Of a stretch of DNA of 42,498 nucleotides, positions 1 to 8,913 are shown piece by piece (position 1 is the first letter of the stretch; each line of letters opens with the position of its first letter). The position numbers and the translations under genes are program-made. A model generated the notes under the pieces. It had not been told where the DNA came from and did no database searches. It saw only the letters and a program-made list of their open reading frames with translations. The stretch is from Mesonia sp. (GTDB lineage Bacteria; Bacteroidota; Bacteroidia; Flavobacteriales; Flavobacteriaceae): contig DTTX01000044.1 of the NCBI GenBank assembly GCA_012964435.1, positions 1-42,498 on the forward strand. Reading direction: 5' to 3'.

Positions 1-100
1 CTGAAAGGGTTAAAGGTTTACCAACAACTTCACGTGCTTTTTCTACACGCTCTGCCATTTGAGCATAAACCTTTTTGATCATATCAATATCGTATGCCAT
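1..100 (-). CDS. Aconitate hydratase, N-terminal fragment (cut by window edge)
   Basis: Reading the minus strand from an ATG at 98-100 gives 33 residues beginning MAYDIDMIKKVYAQ and ending KPLTLS at the window edge, with no stop. This matches, from memory, the N-terminus of the mitochondrial-like aconitase found in Bacteroidota, which would convert citrate to isocitrate in the TCA cycle. Only the first few percent of a protein of roughly 750 residues is visible, so no iron-sulfur cysteines can be checked. An aconitase next to a MoxR ATPase gene is an arrangement I recall from other flavobacteria, which supports the call. Confidence 0.7.
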   Translation of the reverse strand, partial: MAYDIDMIKKVYAQMAERVEKAREVVGKPLTLS

Positions 101-337
101 AGGTCTTATTAATTTTTTGAACGTCTGCGAAAATACGTTTTTTTAATGAATTTTGAAAATAATCACATTTTAGGAATAAACACCTAAAAATAACCAGTGA
201 AATTGAAAATTCATTAATTATATTCAGAAAAAATAAGATTAGAGCTAATTACATTGACAGATTGATAATTTAAGTAGTTTAAATTATCATATTCATAAAA
301 CGTAATAGTTAATTAAAATCGTAATTAAACAAATCAT

Positions 338-351
338 CTATAACGTTATAG
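338..351. promoter_or_regulatory. 14-bp perfect palindrome between moxR and aconitase
   Basis: CTATAACGTTATAG is a perfect 14-bp palindrome lying 36 bases beyond the moxR stop and about 240 bases upstream of the aconitase start, in a 286-base AT-rich gap that otherwise shows no gene. It could be an operator or the core of a weak hairpin. Its low GC argues against a strong terminator. I see no convincing TAnnTTTG box for the aconitase gene in this gap. Confidence 0.25.
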
Positions 352-386
352 AAAAATAATATAATTTGATTTGAGTCTAAATAAAA

Positions 387-1340
387 TTACAGAAGTTCTG
401 CTATAATTTTCTCTTCGTTTAAGCCTTCTGCTTCAGCTTTGTAGTTTTTAATCATACGGTGGCGTAAAATACCTTCAGCAACGGCTTGTACATCTTCAAT
501 ATCGGGAGAAAATTTACCCTTTGTAGCTGCATTTGCTTTTGCTGCCAAAATTAAGTTTTGAGAAGCTCTTGGTCCTGCTCCCCAATCGACAAATTCTTTT
601 ACGATATTTGGCGCGTATTCACCATTGGGACGGGTTTTCGCCACCAACTTCACTGCATATTCAATCACATTATCTGCTACCGGAATCTTTCTAATAAGTT
701 GTTGAAAATTCACAATTTCTTCCGCAGTAAATAAGGGATTTATTGTCACATTCTTATCGGCAGTTGTGCTTTTTACTACATCTATTTCTTCTTGAAACGT
801 AGGATACTGTAAAAAAATAGAGAACATAAAACGGTCTAATTGTGCTTCTGGTAATGGGTATGTACCTTCTTGCTCAATTGGGTTTTGTGTTGCCAATACA
901 AAATAAGGTTTTGCCAATTGATAATTGGTACCAGCAACCGTAACCGAATTTTCTTGCATAGCTTCTAATAAAGCAGCTTGCGTTTTTGGCGGCGTACGGT
1001 TAATCTCATCGGCTAAAATGATATTAGAAAAAACAGGACCTTTAATAAATTTAAAGTTTCTGCTTTCATCTAAAATTTCTGAACCTAAAATATCGCTCGG
1101 CATTAAATCTGGCGTAAACTGTATACGTTTAAAATCTAGACCTAATGCTTGTGAAATGGCGTTTACCATTAAAGTTTTTGCTAAACCGGGAACTCCTATT
1201 AGTAACGCGTGACCACCGGCAAAAATCGATAGTAAAATTTCGTTTACTACTTTTTCTTGACCAATAATTTTCTTTGAAATTTCGGTTTTAAGGTCGGCGT
1301 ATTTATTAACTAATTGTTCTACCGCTTTAACGTCTGACAT
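387..1340 (-). CDS. MoxR-family AAA+ ATPase
   Basis: A 317-residue AAA+ ATPase of the MoxR group, which are ATP-driven chaperones thought to help assemble or activate partner proteins. Walker A is GVPGLAKT at residues 49-56 and Walker B ends in ADEINR around 110-115, with a sensor region ATQNPIEQEGTYPLPEAQLDR further on; these are hallmark MoxR sequences and the length is normal. It lies 12 bases after the SurA-like PPIase stop and reads in the same direction, so it is probably the last gene of that operon. MoxR genes often sit beside DUF58 and von Willebrand A (Bat) genes. None is present in this window, so the partner here is unclear and may be the exported folding factors upstream. Confidence 0.92.
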   Translation of the reverse strand: MSDVKAVEQLVNKYADLKTEISKKIIGQEKVVNEILLSIFAGGHALLIGVPGLAKTLMVNAISQALGLDFKRIQFTPDLMPSDILGSEILDESRNFKFIKGPVFSNIILADEINRTPPKTQAALLEAMQENSVTVAGTNYQLAKPYFVLATQNPIEQEGTYPLPEAQLDRFMFSIFLQYPTFQEEIDVVKSTTADKNVTINPLFTAEEIVNFQQLIRKIPVADNVIEYAVKLVAKTRPNGEYAPNIVKEFVDWGAGPRASQNLILAAKANAATKGKFSPDIEDVQAVAEGILRHRMIKNYKAEAEGLNEEKIIAELL

Positions 1341-1352
1341 ATATTTGCTGCT

Positions 1353-2819
1353 TTAGTTTTTTTGCCAATTACTATTGAATTCGCAATTTTTATAATCTCC
1401 GTTTATCTTGATGTAAGTTTCACTAATTTTTTCGTTTTGCCATTCTTCAATTGCTTCAAACTGCTTTTCTCGAAGAGCTAACTCTTTAATTTTAGTATAA
1501 TCTTTAGCATAATCTGCGATATGCTCCGGAAATTTTTCTGTTAAGGTGATGATCTTGAAGAATTTTTGACCAGTTCTGTTTTGATCCATCAATACTAAAG
1601 AAACTTCATCTTTTTTAAGATTACTAACTTTCTCGTAAATTAAAGGATCGACATCGGTTAACTCAAAACGAGTATCTCCTGATTTTGGATTAATTAATTG
1701 ACCACCGTCACCACGTGTTTCTTTTTCATCTGAATATTTACGTGCTGCAGCATCAAAAGTAATTTCTCCGTTTACAATTTCTTCACGAATACCTTCAATT
1801 TTTTCTTTTGCTTCCTGAACTGTTTTTTCAGTTACTTTAGGGATTATGATAATATGGCGAATATCTAATTTTTGTCCGCGTACTTTATCTAGCTGAATAA
1901 TATGATAACCAAATTCAGACTTAAAAGGTTTACTTACCTCACCGGCACGTAAACTAAAGGCTACTTGTTTAAAATCTTTATCTAGTGGGTCTTCTCTAGT
2001 GATCGTCATTTGCCCACCACGAGAACTTGTTGCATCTTCAGAATAAAGAACTGCTTTAGTCGCAAAACTCGCTCCGTCTAAAATATCTGCACGCATTTCT
2101 TTTAAGCGCTCTACAACTTTATCTTCTTCTTCTTTTGGCACTTCAGGTTTAATGACTAATTGAGCAATTTCTACCTCATCTCCAAATTTAGGTCGCTCAT
2201 CTTCAGGAATTTCATTAAAAAACTCTCTTACTTCTTCCGGAGTGATTTCAACTTTTTCTATGATCTTATCTTGCATTTCACTGGCAAGTCTTCTCTCTTT
2301 ATTGATCTTAAAAAGTTCGTCTCTTAATGCTTGTTCATCTTCTTTTCTATAGAAATCTAATAGCTTTTCCATACTTCCAATTTGACTTACCATCCTTGAA
2401 ATTTGCTGGTCGGTCATCCCGGTAATTTCTGCATCGCTAACAACAATTGTAGTATCTTGTAAAGCCTGATGTGCATAAAGCTTATTCTCCATAAGTCTTC
2501 CCGCTAATTGACAATCTGAAATTTCACCTGAAGAGATCCCTTGGGTTTGAGCATCTTCTCTCATTTTGGTAATATCGCTATCTAAAATTAAATAGTCACC
2601 GATTACCGCCGCGATGCCATCTGCTTTTCTTCTGGTAAACGGTTTTACAGAATCTACTTTCTTCACCGTAGTTCTAGAGATATTATCTTTATCTGTGATA
2701 GTTAACGTTGAATCTTTTTCTGAAACCTGCGCATTTACTTGGGAAAGTGTAATACAAGCGATAAATGCGATGAAGTATGATTTAATTGTAAATTTCAAAT
2801 TTATTGTTTTTAAGTGCAT
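1353..2819 (-). CDS. SurA-like periplasmic peptidylprolyl isomerase with two parvulin domains
   Basis: Predicted periplasmic folding factor for outer-membrane proteins. From the ATG at 2817-2819 the protein starts MHLKTINLKF and has a hydrophobic export segment ending QVNA; the longer frame to 2840 would need a TTG and add seven residues, so I chose the ATG. A SurA-type N-terminal helical part is followed by two parvulin-like (PpiC) domains. The first ends in EFGYHIIQLDKVRG, and the second begins LDIRHIIIIPK and carries GDGGQL. The C-terminal helix-rich tail is also SurA-like. The start overlaps the end of the upstream lipoprotein gene by 38 bases, suggesting translational coupling. It is the third gene of a run of exported PPIase-like proteins. 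Confidence 0.88.
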   Translation of the reverse strand: MHLKTINLKFTIKSYFIAFIACITLSQVNAQVSEKDSTLTITDKDNISRTTVKKVDSVKPFTRRKADGIAAVIGDYLILDSDITKMREDAQTQGISSGEISDCQLAGRLMENKLYAHQALQDTTIVVSDAEITGMTDQQISRMVSQIGSMEKLLDFYRKEDEQALRDELFKINKERRLASEMQDKIIEKVEITPEEVREFFNEIPEDERPKFGDEVEIAQLVIKPEVPKEEEDKVVERLKEMRADILDGASFATKAVLYSEDATSSRGGQMTITREDPLDKDFKQVAFSLRAGEVSKPFKSEFGYHIIQLDKVRGQKLDIRHIIIIPKVTEKTVQEAKEKIEGIREEIVNGEITFDAAARKYSDEKETRGDGGQLINPKSGDTRFELTDVDPLIYEKVSNLKKDEVSLVLMDQNRTGQKFFKIITLTEKFPEHIADYAKDYTKIKELALREKQFEAIEEWQNEKISETYIKINGDYKNCEFNSNWQKN

Positions 2820-3639
2820 CTTTAGTAATCTCTTTTTCAAAATCTTTCGACAATTTTATTTTCTTTCTATTCAGGAGAATTTGTTTGATGGTTGGTTGAG
2901 CATATTCGAAAGGTGCATTTTCATTTCTGAATAGTACATTGTTAATTTTAATCAAATATACGCCTAAAGAATCTGCTTGTTGCAAAAAGTTATCTTCTTT
3001 TAAATATTCTTTACTTTCTTCACTACTCAGCACCGGGAGCTGACGAAAAAAATCTCTACTACTTACCCAAACTGAATCGTTTAAAGAATAAGCCTTAAAC
3101 TTTAAAGTTTCTTTTTCTAACTGCTCTTGATCTTCTTTATCAAACCGAACAAATTGCTTTTTTATTTTATCGAATTCAGGGAATTTCTTGTTTAAGTAGA
3201 TATACCTGAATTTCAGTAAGTCTTGATTCAGCTTAAAATTACTGGTATTTTCTTCGTAATACTTTTGTAATTCTTCCTCGTTAAAAACAGTATCTATTTT
3301 ACCCGATAAAATTAAATCTTTATAAGCTTCGGTATATAATTCGGTTCTATAATCTTTAACCAACTTATCGAACTCTTGTTGCTTATTATTAGGCAAATTT
3401 AACTTTGCTTGGTCTAATAATAATTGTTCTGTCGCCCAATTTTTCACATAATTGTTCACGAATATTGCGCTATCTTCTGTAGTAATATCATCGGGTAAAA
3501 AATCTTTAATATCTTCTTGATATAAAAATGATTGATTTACACGGGCAATTGGTATTCTTGTATCTTCAGGCTGAAAATAATTACAACCAATGAGCAACAA
3601 GCAAACTGAGAACAGTATGTAAATTGAAAATTTACTCAA
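2782..3639 (-). CDS. Exported lipoprotein, degenerate PPIase/SurA-like
   Basis: A 285-residue protein with a lipoprotein signal: MSKFSIYILFSVCLLLIGC, with the probable lipidated Cys at residue 19. The body has a SurA-like layout (a helical N-terminal part, then a segment where a parvulin domain would be), but the usual parvulin motifs GG.LG and FGYHII are absent. I therefore read it as a chaperone-like relative without obvious isomerase activity. It sits between two bona fide PPIase genes, overlaps the upstream one by 8 bases and the downstream one by 38, and so is firmly part of their operon. Function is inferred from context and overall pattern only. Confidence 0.7.
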   Translation of the reverse strand: MSKFSIYILFSVCLLLIGCNYFQPEDTRIPIARVNQSFLYQEDIKDFLPDDITTEDSAIFVNNYVKNWATEQLLLDQAKLNLPNNKQQEFDKLVKDYRTELYTEAYKDLILSGKIDTVFNEEELQKYYEENTSNFKLNQDLLKFRYIYLNKKFPEFDKIKKQFVRFDKEDQEQLEKETLKFKAYSLNDSVWVSSRDFFRQLPVLSSEESKEYLKEDNFLQQADSLGVYLIKINNVLFRNENAPFEYAQPTIKQILLNRKKIKLSKDFEKEITKDALKNNKFEIYN

Positions 3640-5563
3640 ACTCCTTCTTTAATTTTGATAGTGTTTCTTTATTCACTTCAATTGTGTGCTTTGCTCTTAA
3701 AGAAGCCATCCATTTTTTTTCTAGCTCTTGCTGGTAAGCAGAGATCACTTGTCCTTGAGCATCTTCAAAATTCATCGTTTGGGCTTCTTCAATTTGATTT
3801 ACCTTGACAACAACAAACATACCATTGTTCTGGTAAACTTTACTTACGCCTTCTTTTGCTTTAAAATTTTTAGGTAATGAAGAATCTGTTAGTGAAAATT
3901 CACTCGAAGTAAAAATTACGTCTTCAAACTTTTCTATTACTTCTTCTTCATTTTTCTTTTTAAGTTTTTTACGAACTTTCTTCATCTCAGATTTATCTGC
4001 AGCAGAAGCAATTAATGCAGAGATCTTAACCGGTGTTTTAAATTCAGATTTGTGCGAATTATAGTAATTTTTAAGCGCTATAGAATCTTCTTTAGCAGCA
4101 TTCCAAACTTTTTTCTCCATTAGGTCGAACAGAAGTAAACCGTTTCTGTACTCTTCGATCACATAGGCATATTCTTGATCTACATCTTCTAAATGCTCAC
4201 GATGGTAATCTCTTAAAAAGTTATTTTTATAATCTTCGTACCAAGCCTCTAGAGCTTCATCTGTGGTTTTAAAAGAATTAGCTTGTTTTTGTCTAGCTGA
4301 AACATATTTAGCAAAATCTAAATAAGTTAAACCTTCATCTTGTATAGAAATTAAGTTTTTCTCTGGGATGTTTGTAAGTTCTGTTTCTTCCCAAGCTTCT
4401 GCTGTGATATTTTTCTTAATATTCTTTTTAAAGTAAGATAAGTCTGCATCGTCTTCTATTATTGTATAGATCTTTTTAATGCGATCTAAAACTTCTGAAG
4501 CAATTAATTGAGCTCGACTGTCTTTTTTAATATTTCGCTCCAACACAAACTTTTCATCTTCTAAGCTACCAACTTTGTCTTTCTTTAGCAGTTTTATAAT
4601 ATGCCAACCGTATTTAGTTTTAATAGGTTTAGAGATCTCGCCTTCATTATTTAGAGCAAATGCTGTATTCTCGAAGGTTTCAGAATTTAATTTTCCTTTA
4701 GTGAACGCATTTAATTTACCGCCGTTGATCGCTGTGTTTTTATCTTCGCTGTATTGTTTAGCTAAATCTTCAAATTTTGCACCTTCCTGTAATTGTTCGT
4801 ATAATTTATCGATCTGTTCTTTTGCGGCTTCTTCATCTTTACCTAATTCGATCATAATATGAGCAACGGTTACTTCACCTTCATAAGATCTTTTATCGTT
4901 CACCTTGATAATATGATAGCCAAATCGACTTCTAACCGGCATCGAAATATCTCCGACCTTAGTATTGTAAGCTCCACTTTCAAAAGGGTAAACCATATTA
5001 AAAACTCCGAACCAACCTAAATCTCCTCCATTTTGTTTTGCAGAAAGATCTTCGCTATATTTTTTTGCAAATGATGCGAATGATTGATCTGAATTTAATA
5101 GCTCATCTCTAACTTTAATTGCTTGATTATATGCTTGAAGTGTATCTTTTGCCGAAGCGTCTGGAGTTACATTAAAAAGTATATGACTTGCATTTACCTC
5201 TTGTTGTAATCGTTCGTAAGCTTCTTGCATTAATTGGTTTGAAACTTCACTTTGGTTAATAAATTTTCTTGCCAATTGCTTTTTGTAAATATTATATTCA
5301 CCTTTAAAAGTAGGCAGTGTATCTAATTTTAAATTTTCAGCCTCTAGAACTTTTAATTTATAATCGATAAACAGATCTAAATACTCATCGATATCTCTTT
5401 GCTCTTCCTCTTCTATTAAAGAAAGGTTTTTAGAAAAAACTCTACTAAATTCTTCCGCATAAACCGGTTGATTATCGATGGTTAAAAGGACATCTTTAGA
5501 TTGCTGAGCGTAAAAATTAAGCCCGATTAAAAAACTGAATAAAAGCAGAAAACTATTTCTCAT
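3632..5563 (-). CDS. Peptidylprolyl isomerase with two intact and one degenerate parvulin domains
   Basis: First gene of the PPIase operon, about 640 residues, exported. I chose the ATG at 5561-5563 (MRNSFLLLFSF, signal ending FYAQ) over the frame extension to 5587, which needs TTG. Two PpiC/parvulin domains are clear. The first, about residues 125-225, has ASHILF, GGDLGWF and RFGYHIIKV. The second, about 230-330, has VAHIMIE, NGGKLNAF and KYGWHIIKL. The C-terminal 300 residues are helix-rich and include a third, eroded parvulin-like stretch near YNSHKSEFK and GMFVVVKVNQI. Expected role: folding of outer-membrane proteins in the periplasm. Confidence 0.88.
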   Translation of the reverse strand: MRNSFLLLFSFLIGLNFYAQQSKDVLLTIDNQPVYAEEFSRVFSKNLSLIEEEEQRDIDEYLDLFIDYKLKVLEAENLKLDTLPTFKGEYNIYKKQLARKFINQSEVSNQLMQEAYERLQQEVNASHILFNVTPDASAKDTLQAYNQAIKVRDELLNSDQSFASFAKKYSEDLSAKQNGGDLGWFGVFNMVYPFESGAYNTKVGDISMPVRSRFGYHIIKVNDKRSYEGEVTVAHIMIELGKDEEAAKEQIDKLYEQLQEGAKFEDLAKQYSEDKNTAINGGKLNAFTKGKLNSETFENTAFALNNEGEISKPIKTKYGWHIIKLLKKDKVGSLEDEKFVLERNIKKDSRAQLIASEVLDRIKKIYTIIEDDADLSYFKKNIKKNITAEAWEETELTNIPEKNLISIQDEGLTYLDFAKYVSARQKQANSFKTTDEALEAWYEDYKNNFLRDYHREHLEDVDQEYAYVIEEYRNGLLLFDLMEKKVWNAAKEDSIALKNYYNSHKSEFKTPVKISALIASAADKSEMKKVRKKLKKKNEEEVIEKFEDVIFTSSEFSLTDSSLPKNFKAKEGVSKVYQNNGMFVVVKVNQIEEAQTMNFEDAQGQVISAYQQELEKKWMASLRAKHTIEVNKETLSKLKKEFE

Positions 5564-5621
5564 GGATTTGATCTTAAAAGTGCTCAAAAATAAAAAATTA
5601 TAAAGGTTTTACAAGCAATAA

Positions 5622-5654
5622 TTTAACGCTATACTTTACATTTAAGTATATTTG
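5622..5654 (+). promoter_or_regulatory. Candidate Bacteroidota-type promoter for the SRPBCC gene
   Basis: TATATTTG at 5647-5654 is a perfect match to the Bacteroidota -7 box TAnnTTTG. A TTTA at 5622-5625, 21 bases upstream, could serve as the -33 box. The gene starts at 5683, giving a leader of about 20 bases. Such boxes also arise by chance in AT-rich DNA. Confidence 0.4.
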
Positions 5655-5682
5655 AAAAAATTACATACCAATTACTCACCTC

Positions 5683-6138
5683 ATGAAATACTCAACCGAA
5701 ATTATTATTGATCAACCACGAGAAAAAGTTATTGAAAAGCTAGATAGTGTTGAAAATTTAAAACATTGGCAACGCGGACTTCTAAAAGCCGAACCACTAT
5801 CGGGAAAATTAGGAGCAGAAGGCTCTAAAATGGAACTTCATTACAAAATGGGCAAACGAGAATTAATGATGATTGAGACCATATTGAAGAGAGAATTACC
5901 AAATAAATTTCATGCTACTTACGATACAAAAGGCGTTCATAATATTCAGAAAAATTATTTTCAAGAAGCAAGCGCAAATCAAACCCGATGGATCTCTGAA
6001 AGTGAATTTCAGTTTTCTAGTTTTCCCATGAAAGTTATGGGCTTTGTTATGCCCGGAGCTTTTAAAAAGCAATCTTTAAAATATATGAAAGATTTTAAAG
6101 CATTTGTTGAAGATGGTAAAAGCGTTTTAAATGAATAA
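5683..6138 (+). CDS. SRPBCC (START/Bet v1-like) family protein
   Basis: A 151-residue cytosolic protein with the START-like pattern: a first strand MKYSTEIIIDQPREKV, a kink helix with W49 (LKHWQRGL), a curved sheet with alternating hydrophobic residues, and a long C-terminal helix LKYMKDFKAFVED. Proteins of this superfamily bind hydrophobic ligands in a cavity; the ligand here cannot be told. It is a single gene, divergent from the PPIase operon and convergent with ettA, with its own candidate promoter and a strong terminator. A second, unrelated SRPBCC gene lies at 34340. Confidence 0.75.
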   Translation: MKYSTEIIIDQPREKVIEKLDSVENLKHWQRGLLKAEPLSGKLGAEGSKMELHYKMGKRELMMIETILKRELPNKFHATYDTKGVHNIQKNYFQEASANQTRWISESEFQFSSFPMKVMGFVMPGAFKKQSLKYMKDFKAFVEDGKSVLNE

Positions 6139-6140
6139 CA

Positions 6141-6173
6141 AAAAAATCCCGATCTAAAAGATCGGGATTTTTT
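6141..6173. terminator. Bidirectional rho-independent terminator between the SRPBCC gene and ettA
   Basis: Perfect 15-bp stem (left arm 6141-6155, right arm 6159-6173) with an AAA loop, a GC-rich core ATCCCGATCT and A/T runs at both ends, so it can stop transcription from both sides. It starts 3 bases after the SRPBCC stop and lies 21 bases from the ettA stop. Confidence 0.9.
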
Positions 6174-6193
6174 AATTGAATTCAGTTAAGAAA

Positions 6194-7885
6194 CTATCTC
6201 GTAAGCTTTTTATACTTAATACGTTTTGGCATTAGATCACCACCTAAGCGTTTCTTTTTATTTTCCTCATAATCAGAGAAGCTACCTTCAAAGAAATATA
6301 CCTGAGAATCACCTTCAAAAGCTAAAATGTGCGTACAAATACGATCTAAGAACCAACGGTCGTGAGAAATAACTACCGCACAACCGGCAAAATTCTCTAA
6401 ACCTTCTTCTAAAGCTCGAAGCGTATTTACATCTAAATCGTTGGTAGGCTCATCTAATAATAAAACGTTTCCTTCTTCTTTTAACGTCATCGCTAAGTGA
6501 AGACGGTTACGCTCACCACCAGAAAGCATATTTACCTTTTTATTCTGCTCGCTACCGCTAAAGTTGAATCTACTTAAGTAAGCTCTAGAATTTACTTCTC
6601 GACCGCCCATCATAATTAACTCTTGCTCATCGCTAAAGTTTTGCCAGATCGTTTTTTCAGGATCGATATTGGAGTGACTCTGATCTACATACGCGATCTT
6701 TGCCGTCTCTCCTACTTTAAAATCTCCTTGATCGGGTTGCTCTTCTCCCATAATCATTTTAAAAATAGTGGTTTTACCGGCACCATTCGGACCAATAATT
6801 CCAACAATACCTGCTTGCGGAAGTTTAAAATTTAAATCTTCATATAATAACTTATCACCAAAAGCTTTACTTACGCCATTGGCTTCAATTACATTGGTAC
6901 CTAAACGTGGACCATTCGGGATGAAAATTTCCAGCTTTTCATCCATTTGTTTTTGATCTTGGCTCGCCAATTTATCGTAATTATTTAAACGTGCTTTTTG
7001 CTTAGCTTGTCTTCCTTTAGGAGCCATTTTCACCCACTCTAACTCTCGCTCTAAAGTTTTTTGACGTTTAGAAGCTGCTTTTTGCTCTTGCGCCATACGC
7101 TTAGATTTTTGATCTAACCAAGAAGAGTAATTACCTTTCCATGGTATTCCTTCTCCACGATCTAATTCTAAAATCCAACCCGCTACATTATCTAAGAAAT
7201 AACGGTCGTGCGTTACTGCGATCACCGTTCCTTTGTATTGTTGTAAATGATGCTCTAACCAATGTACCGACTCAGCATCTAAGTGGTTGGTAGGCTCATC
7301 GAGTAATAAAATATCCGGTTCTTGTAATAACAAACGGCAAAGTGCCACACGACGACGCTCACCACCAGAAAGTACCCCAATTTTCTTATCGGCTTCCGGA
7401 GTACGTAACGCATCCATAGCAATCTCTAATTTGGTATCGATTTCCCAAGCATTAGAAGCATCGATCTCATCTTGCAATTGCGCCTGGCGATCCATTAACT
7501 TCTGCATCTTATCGGCATCTTCGTAAACTTCAGGTAAACCAAATTGATCGTTAATCGAGTTGTACTCATCTAAAATAGCAACCGTTCCGGCAACACCTTC
7601 CTTTACTACTTCTAAAACCGTTTTTTCTTCGTCAAGTTTTGGTTCTTGCTCTAAATAACCTACTGAATACCCTTGAGAAAAAACCACATCACCTTGATAG
7701 TTTTTTTCTTCTCCGGCAATAATTCTTAATAAAGTCGATTTACCGGAACCATTTAAACCTAAAATTCCAATTTTAGCTCCGTAAAAAAAGCTTAAATAAA
7801 TGTTCTTTAAAACAGGAGTATTTGCGTTTTTATACGTTTTTGTCACTCCCGACATCGAGAAAATCACTTTCTTATCGTCTGACAT
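6194..7885 (-). CDS. ettA: Energy-dependent translational throttle protein EttA (ABC-F)
   Basis: A 563-residue ABC-F ATPase with two nucleotide-binding domains and no membrane segments. The first Walker A GLNGSGKST is at 43-51, with signature LSGGERRRV and Walker B ILLLDEPTNHLD; the second has GPNGAGKTT, LSGGERNRL and VLLLDEPTNDLD. The block around NHLDAESVHWLE and the length match EttA, which in E. coli binds the ribosomal E site and gates entry into elongation according to ADP/ATP levels. The interdomain linker and arm (KAASKRQKTLERELEW, GRQAKQKARL) are present. It is a single gene whose leader appears to contain interspersed element A. Confidence 0.93.
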   Translation of the reverse strand: MSDDKKVIFSMSGVTKTYKNANTPVLKNIYLSFFYGAKIGILGLNGSGKSTLLRIIAGEEKNYQGDVVFSQGYSVGYLEQEPKLDEEKTVLEVVKEGVAGTVAILDEYNSINDQFGLPEVYEDADKMQKLMDRQAQLQDEIDASNAWEIDTKLEIAMDALRTPEADKKIGVLSGGERRRVALCRLLLQEPDILLLDEPTNHLDAESVHWLEHHLQQYKGTVIAVTHDRYFLDNVAGWILELDRGEGIPWKGNYSSWLDQKSKRMAQEQKAASKRQKTLERELEWVKMAPKGRQAKQKARLNNYDKLASQDQKQMDEKLEIFIPNGPRLGTNVIEANGVSKAFGDKLLYEDLNFKLPQAGIVGIIGPNGAGKTTIFKMIMGEEQPDQGDFKVGETAKIAYVDQSHSNIDPEKTIWQNFSDEQELIMMGGREVNSRAYLSRFNFSGSEQNKKVNMLSGGERNRLHLAMTLKEEGNVLLLDEPTNDLDVNTLRALEEGLENFAGCAVVISHDRWFLDRICTHILAFEGDSQVYFFEGSFSDYEENKKKRLGGDLMPKRIKYKKLTR

Positions 7886-7924
7886 ATTTCTTTTTCTTCT
7901 GTTAGTTTATAAAATTTTAAATGA

Positions 7925-8009
7925 CGTTTGCTGCGCACCGCGCTATTCGCTATATCTTTTTTTGCCACTTATAAAAGCAAAAAAAGGATGCCGCTACTAT
8001 CGCTAACGC
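7925..8009 (-). repeat. Interspersed stem-loop element, copy A
   Basis: Read on the minus strand it starts GCGTTAGCGATAGTAGCGGC, has a central hairpin (TTTTTTTGC at 7957-7965 pairing with 7977-7985) and ends with ATAGCGAATAGCGCGG. The two conserved ends recur in three other intergenic places in this window (8939, 22082, 40575). It lies upstream of ettA, in ettA's sense direction. A TAnnTTTG box (TATTTTTG, 8016-8009 on minus) directly abuts its 5' end, so the element may be transcribed as RNA or as the ettA leader. It resembles a common flavobacterial intergenic repeat, possibly the Flavo-1 RNA motif, but I cannot confirm that name. Confidence 0.55.
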
Positions 8010-8046
8010 AAAAATACGAATTTAGAATAACCGAAATTCTATTTTC

Positions 8047-8505
8047 TTAAGAATATAGATCTAGTAGTCGAAGTACCACTAATAACTGACCCGTATGGTA
8101 AGCATTATGCTCTACAATAAGCGTAATCTCCCTAAAAAGTGTATGTTCTTTACTATTCTTAATAGTGGTATTTAAATTAGTTTCCGGTCTTTCGATGAGT
8201 TCGATAAGCTCTTTTCGTTCTTTAAAAAACTTATTTTTTAAATCTTGCCAAGCTTGCTCATTTTTCGGGCATTGTACTTTACACCAATAACCATCTGGCC
8301 ATTGTGGTGCCAAATAATCTTCATCTAAAATGTAATTTAGAATATCTTGTTGGGCAAAAACTATGTGATAAAACAACTCGTAAAAAGAATAAGGTAATCC
8401 GTCGGGCCTCACTCCTAATTGATCGTATTCTACTTCTTCTAGAATTTGATCTAAAGGTGTAAAAGCCTCTCCTCCTTCTAAATGCCTAATGAGTTGTTCT
8501 TTCAT
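8047..8505 (-). CDS. DinB-like family protein
   Basis: From the ATG at 8503-8505 (MKEQLIRHLEGG) the protein has 152 residues; the upstream extension to 8550 needs a non-ATG start and looks unrelated. It shows the DinB four-helix bundle pattern with conserved histidines in SFYELFYHIVFAQQDI and in HNAYHTGQLLVVLR near the C-terminus, which in the family form a metal site. Members include damage-inducible proteins and thiol-dependent transferases; the substrate here is unknown. It lies downstream of the 60-residue membrane protein gene, same strand, and the two may be co-transcribed. Confidence 0.75.
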   Translation of the reverse strand: MKEQLIRHLEGGEAFTPLDQILEEVEYDQLGVRPDGLPYSFYELFYHIVFAQQDILNYILDEDYLAPQWPDGYWCKVQCPKNEQAWQDLKNKFFKERKELIELIERPETNLNTTIKNSKEHTLFREITLIVEHNAYHTGQLLVVLRLLDLYS

Positions 8506-8561
8506 ATATGAAATTTGGGCGATCGATTTATAGTTATAATTTAGTAACAAACACTATATGA

Positions 8562-8744
8562 TTATACTCTTCCCTTTAAGGCGTTAAAAACCCAAGCGAC
8601 TGCTAAAAAACCAACACCTACCGCACCAAAACCGTAACCGGCTATTTCTCTATATTTAAATGCCGCAAGTGCAATTAAACCTAAACCTACAATTATCATT
8701 ATAAATGTGGCCCAAGCCAACACTGTGTTTTTATTCATACTCAT
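8562..8744 (-). CDS. Small two-helix membrane protein (CAL67264-like family)
   Basis: A 60-residue protein made almost entirely of two membrane segments, about residues 8-27 (VLAWATFIMIIVGLGLIALA) and 34-53 (GYGFGAVGVGFLAVAWVF), joined by KYREIA and ending in a short basic tail KGRV. It matches what I remember of the flavobacterial family named after Gramella CAL67264; function is unknown. Translation could start at the ATG at 8744 or two codons later at 8738 (MNKNTV). It is followed, after a short gap, by the DinB-like gene. Confidence 0.7.
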   Translation of the reverse strand: MSMNKNTVLAWATFIMIIVGLGLIALAAFKYREIAGYGFGAVGVGFLAVAWVFNALKGRV

Positions 8745-8913
8745 ATTTATCTTTGTTTAAGGTCTTACAAAAAGCAACTGCAAATTTATAATATTATTAA
8801 TAGTTTTCTTCTTTATTAAGAAATTGAAATTAAAACTTAGCTTTTACTCTTCATTTTTATAAATTTCTCACTTTTTGCTTTAAAATTTAGTTATAAAAAT
8901 GATAAGCTTTTTG

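Noticed and set aside
925-1212. Antisense open frames over moxR and similar frames inside ettA, ftsH, the PPIases and the M3 peptidase
   Set aside because: They overlap well-supported genes in other frames, show no family motifs and follow from codon use of the real gene.
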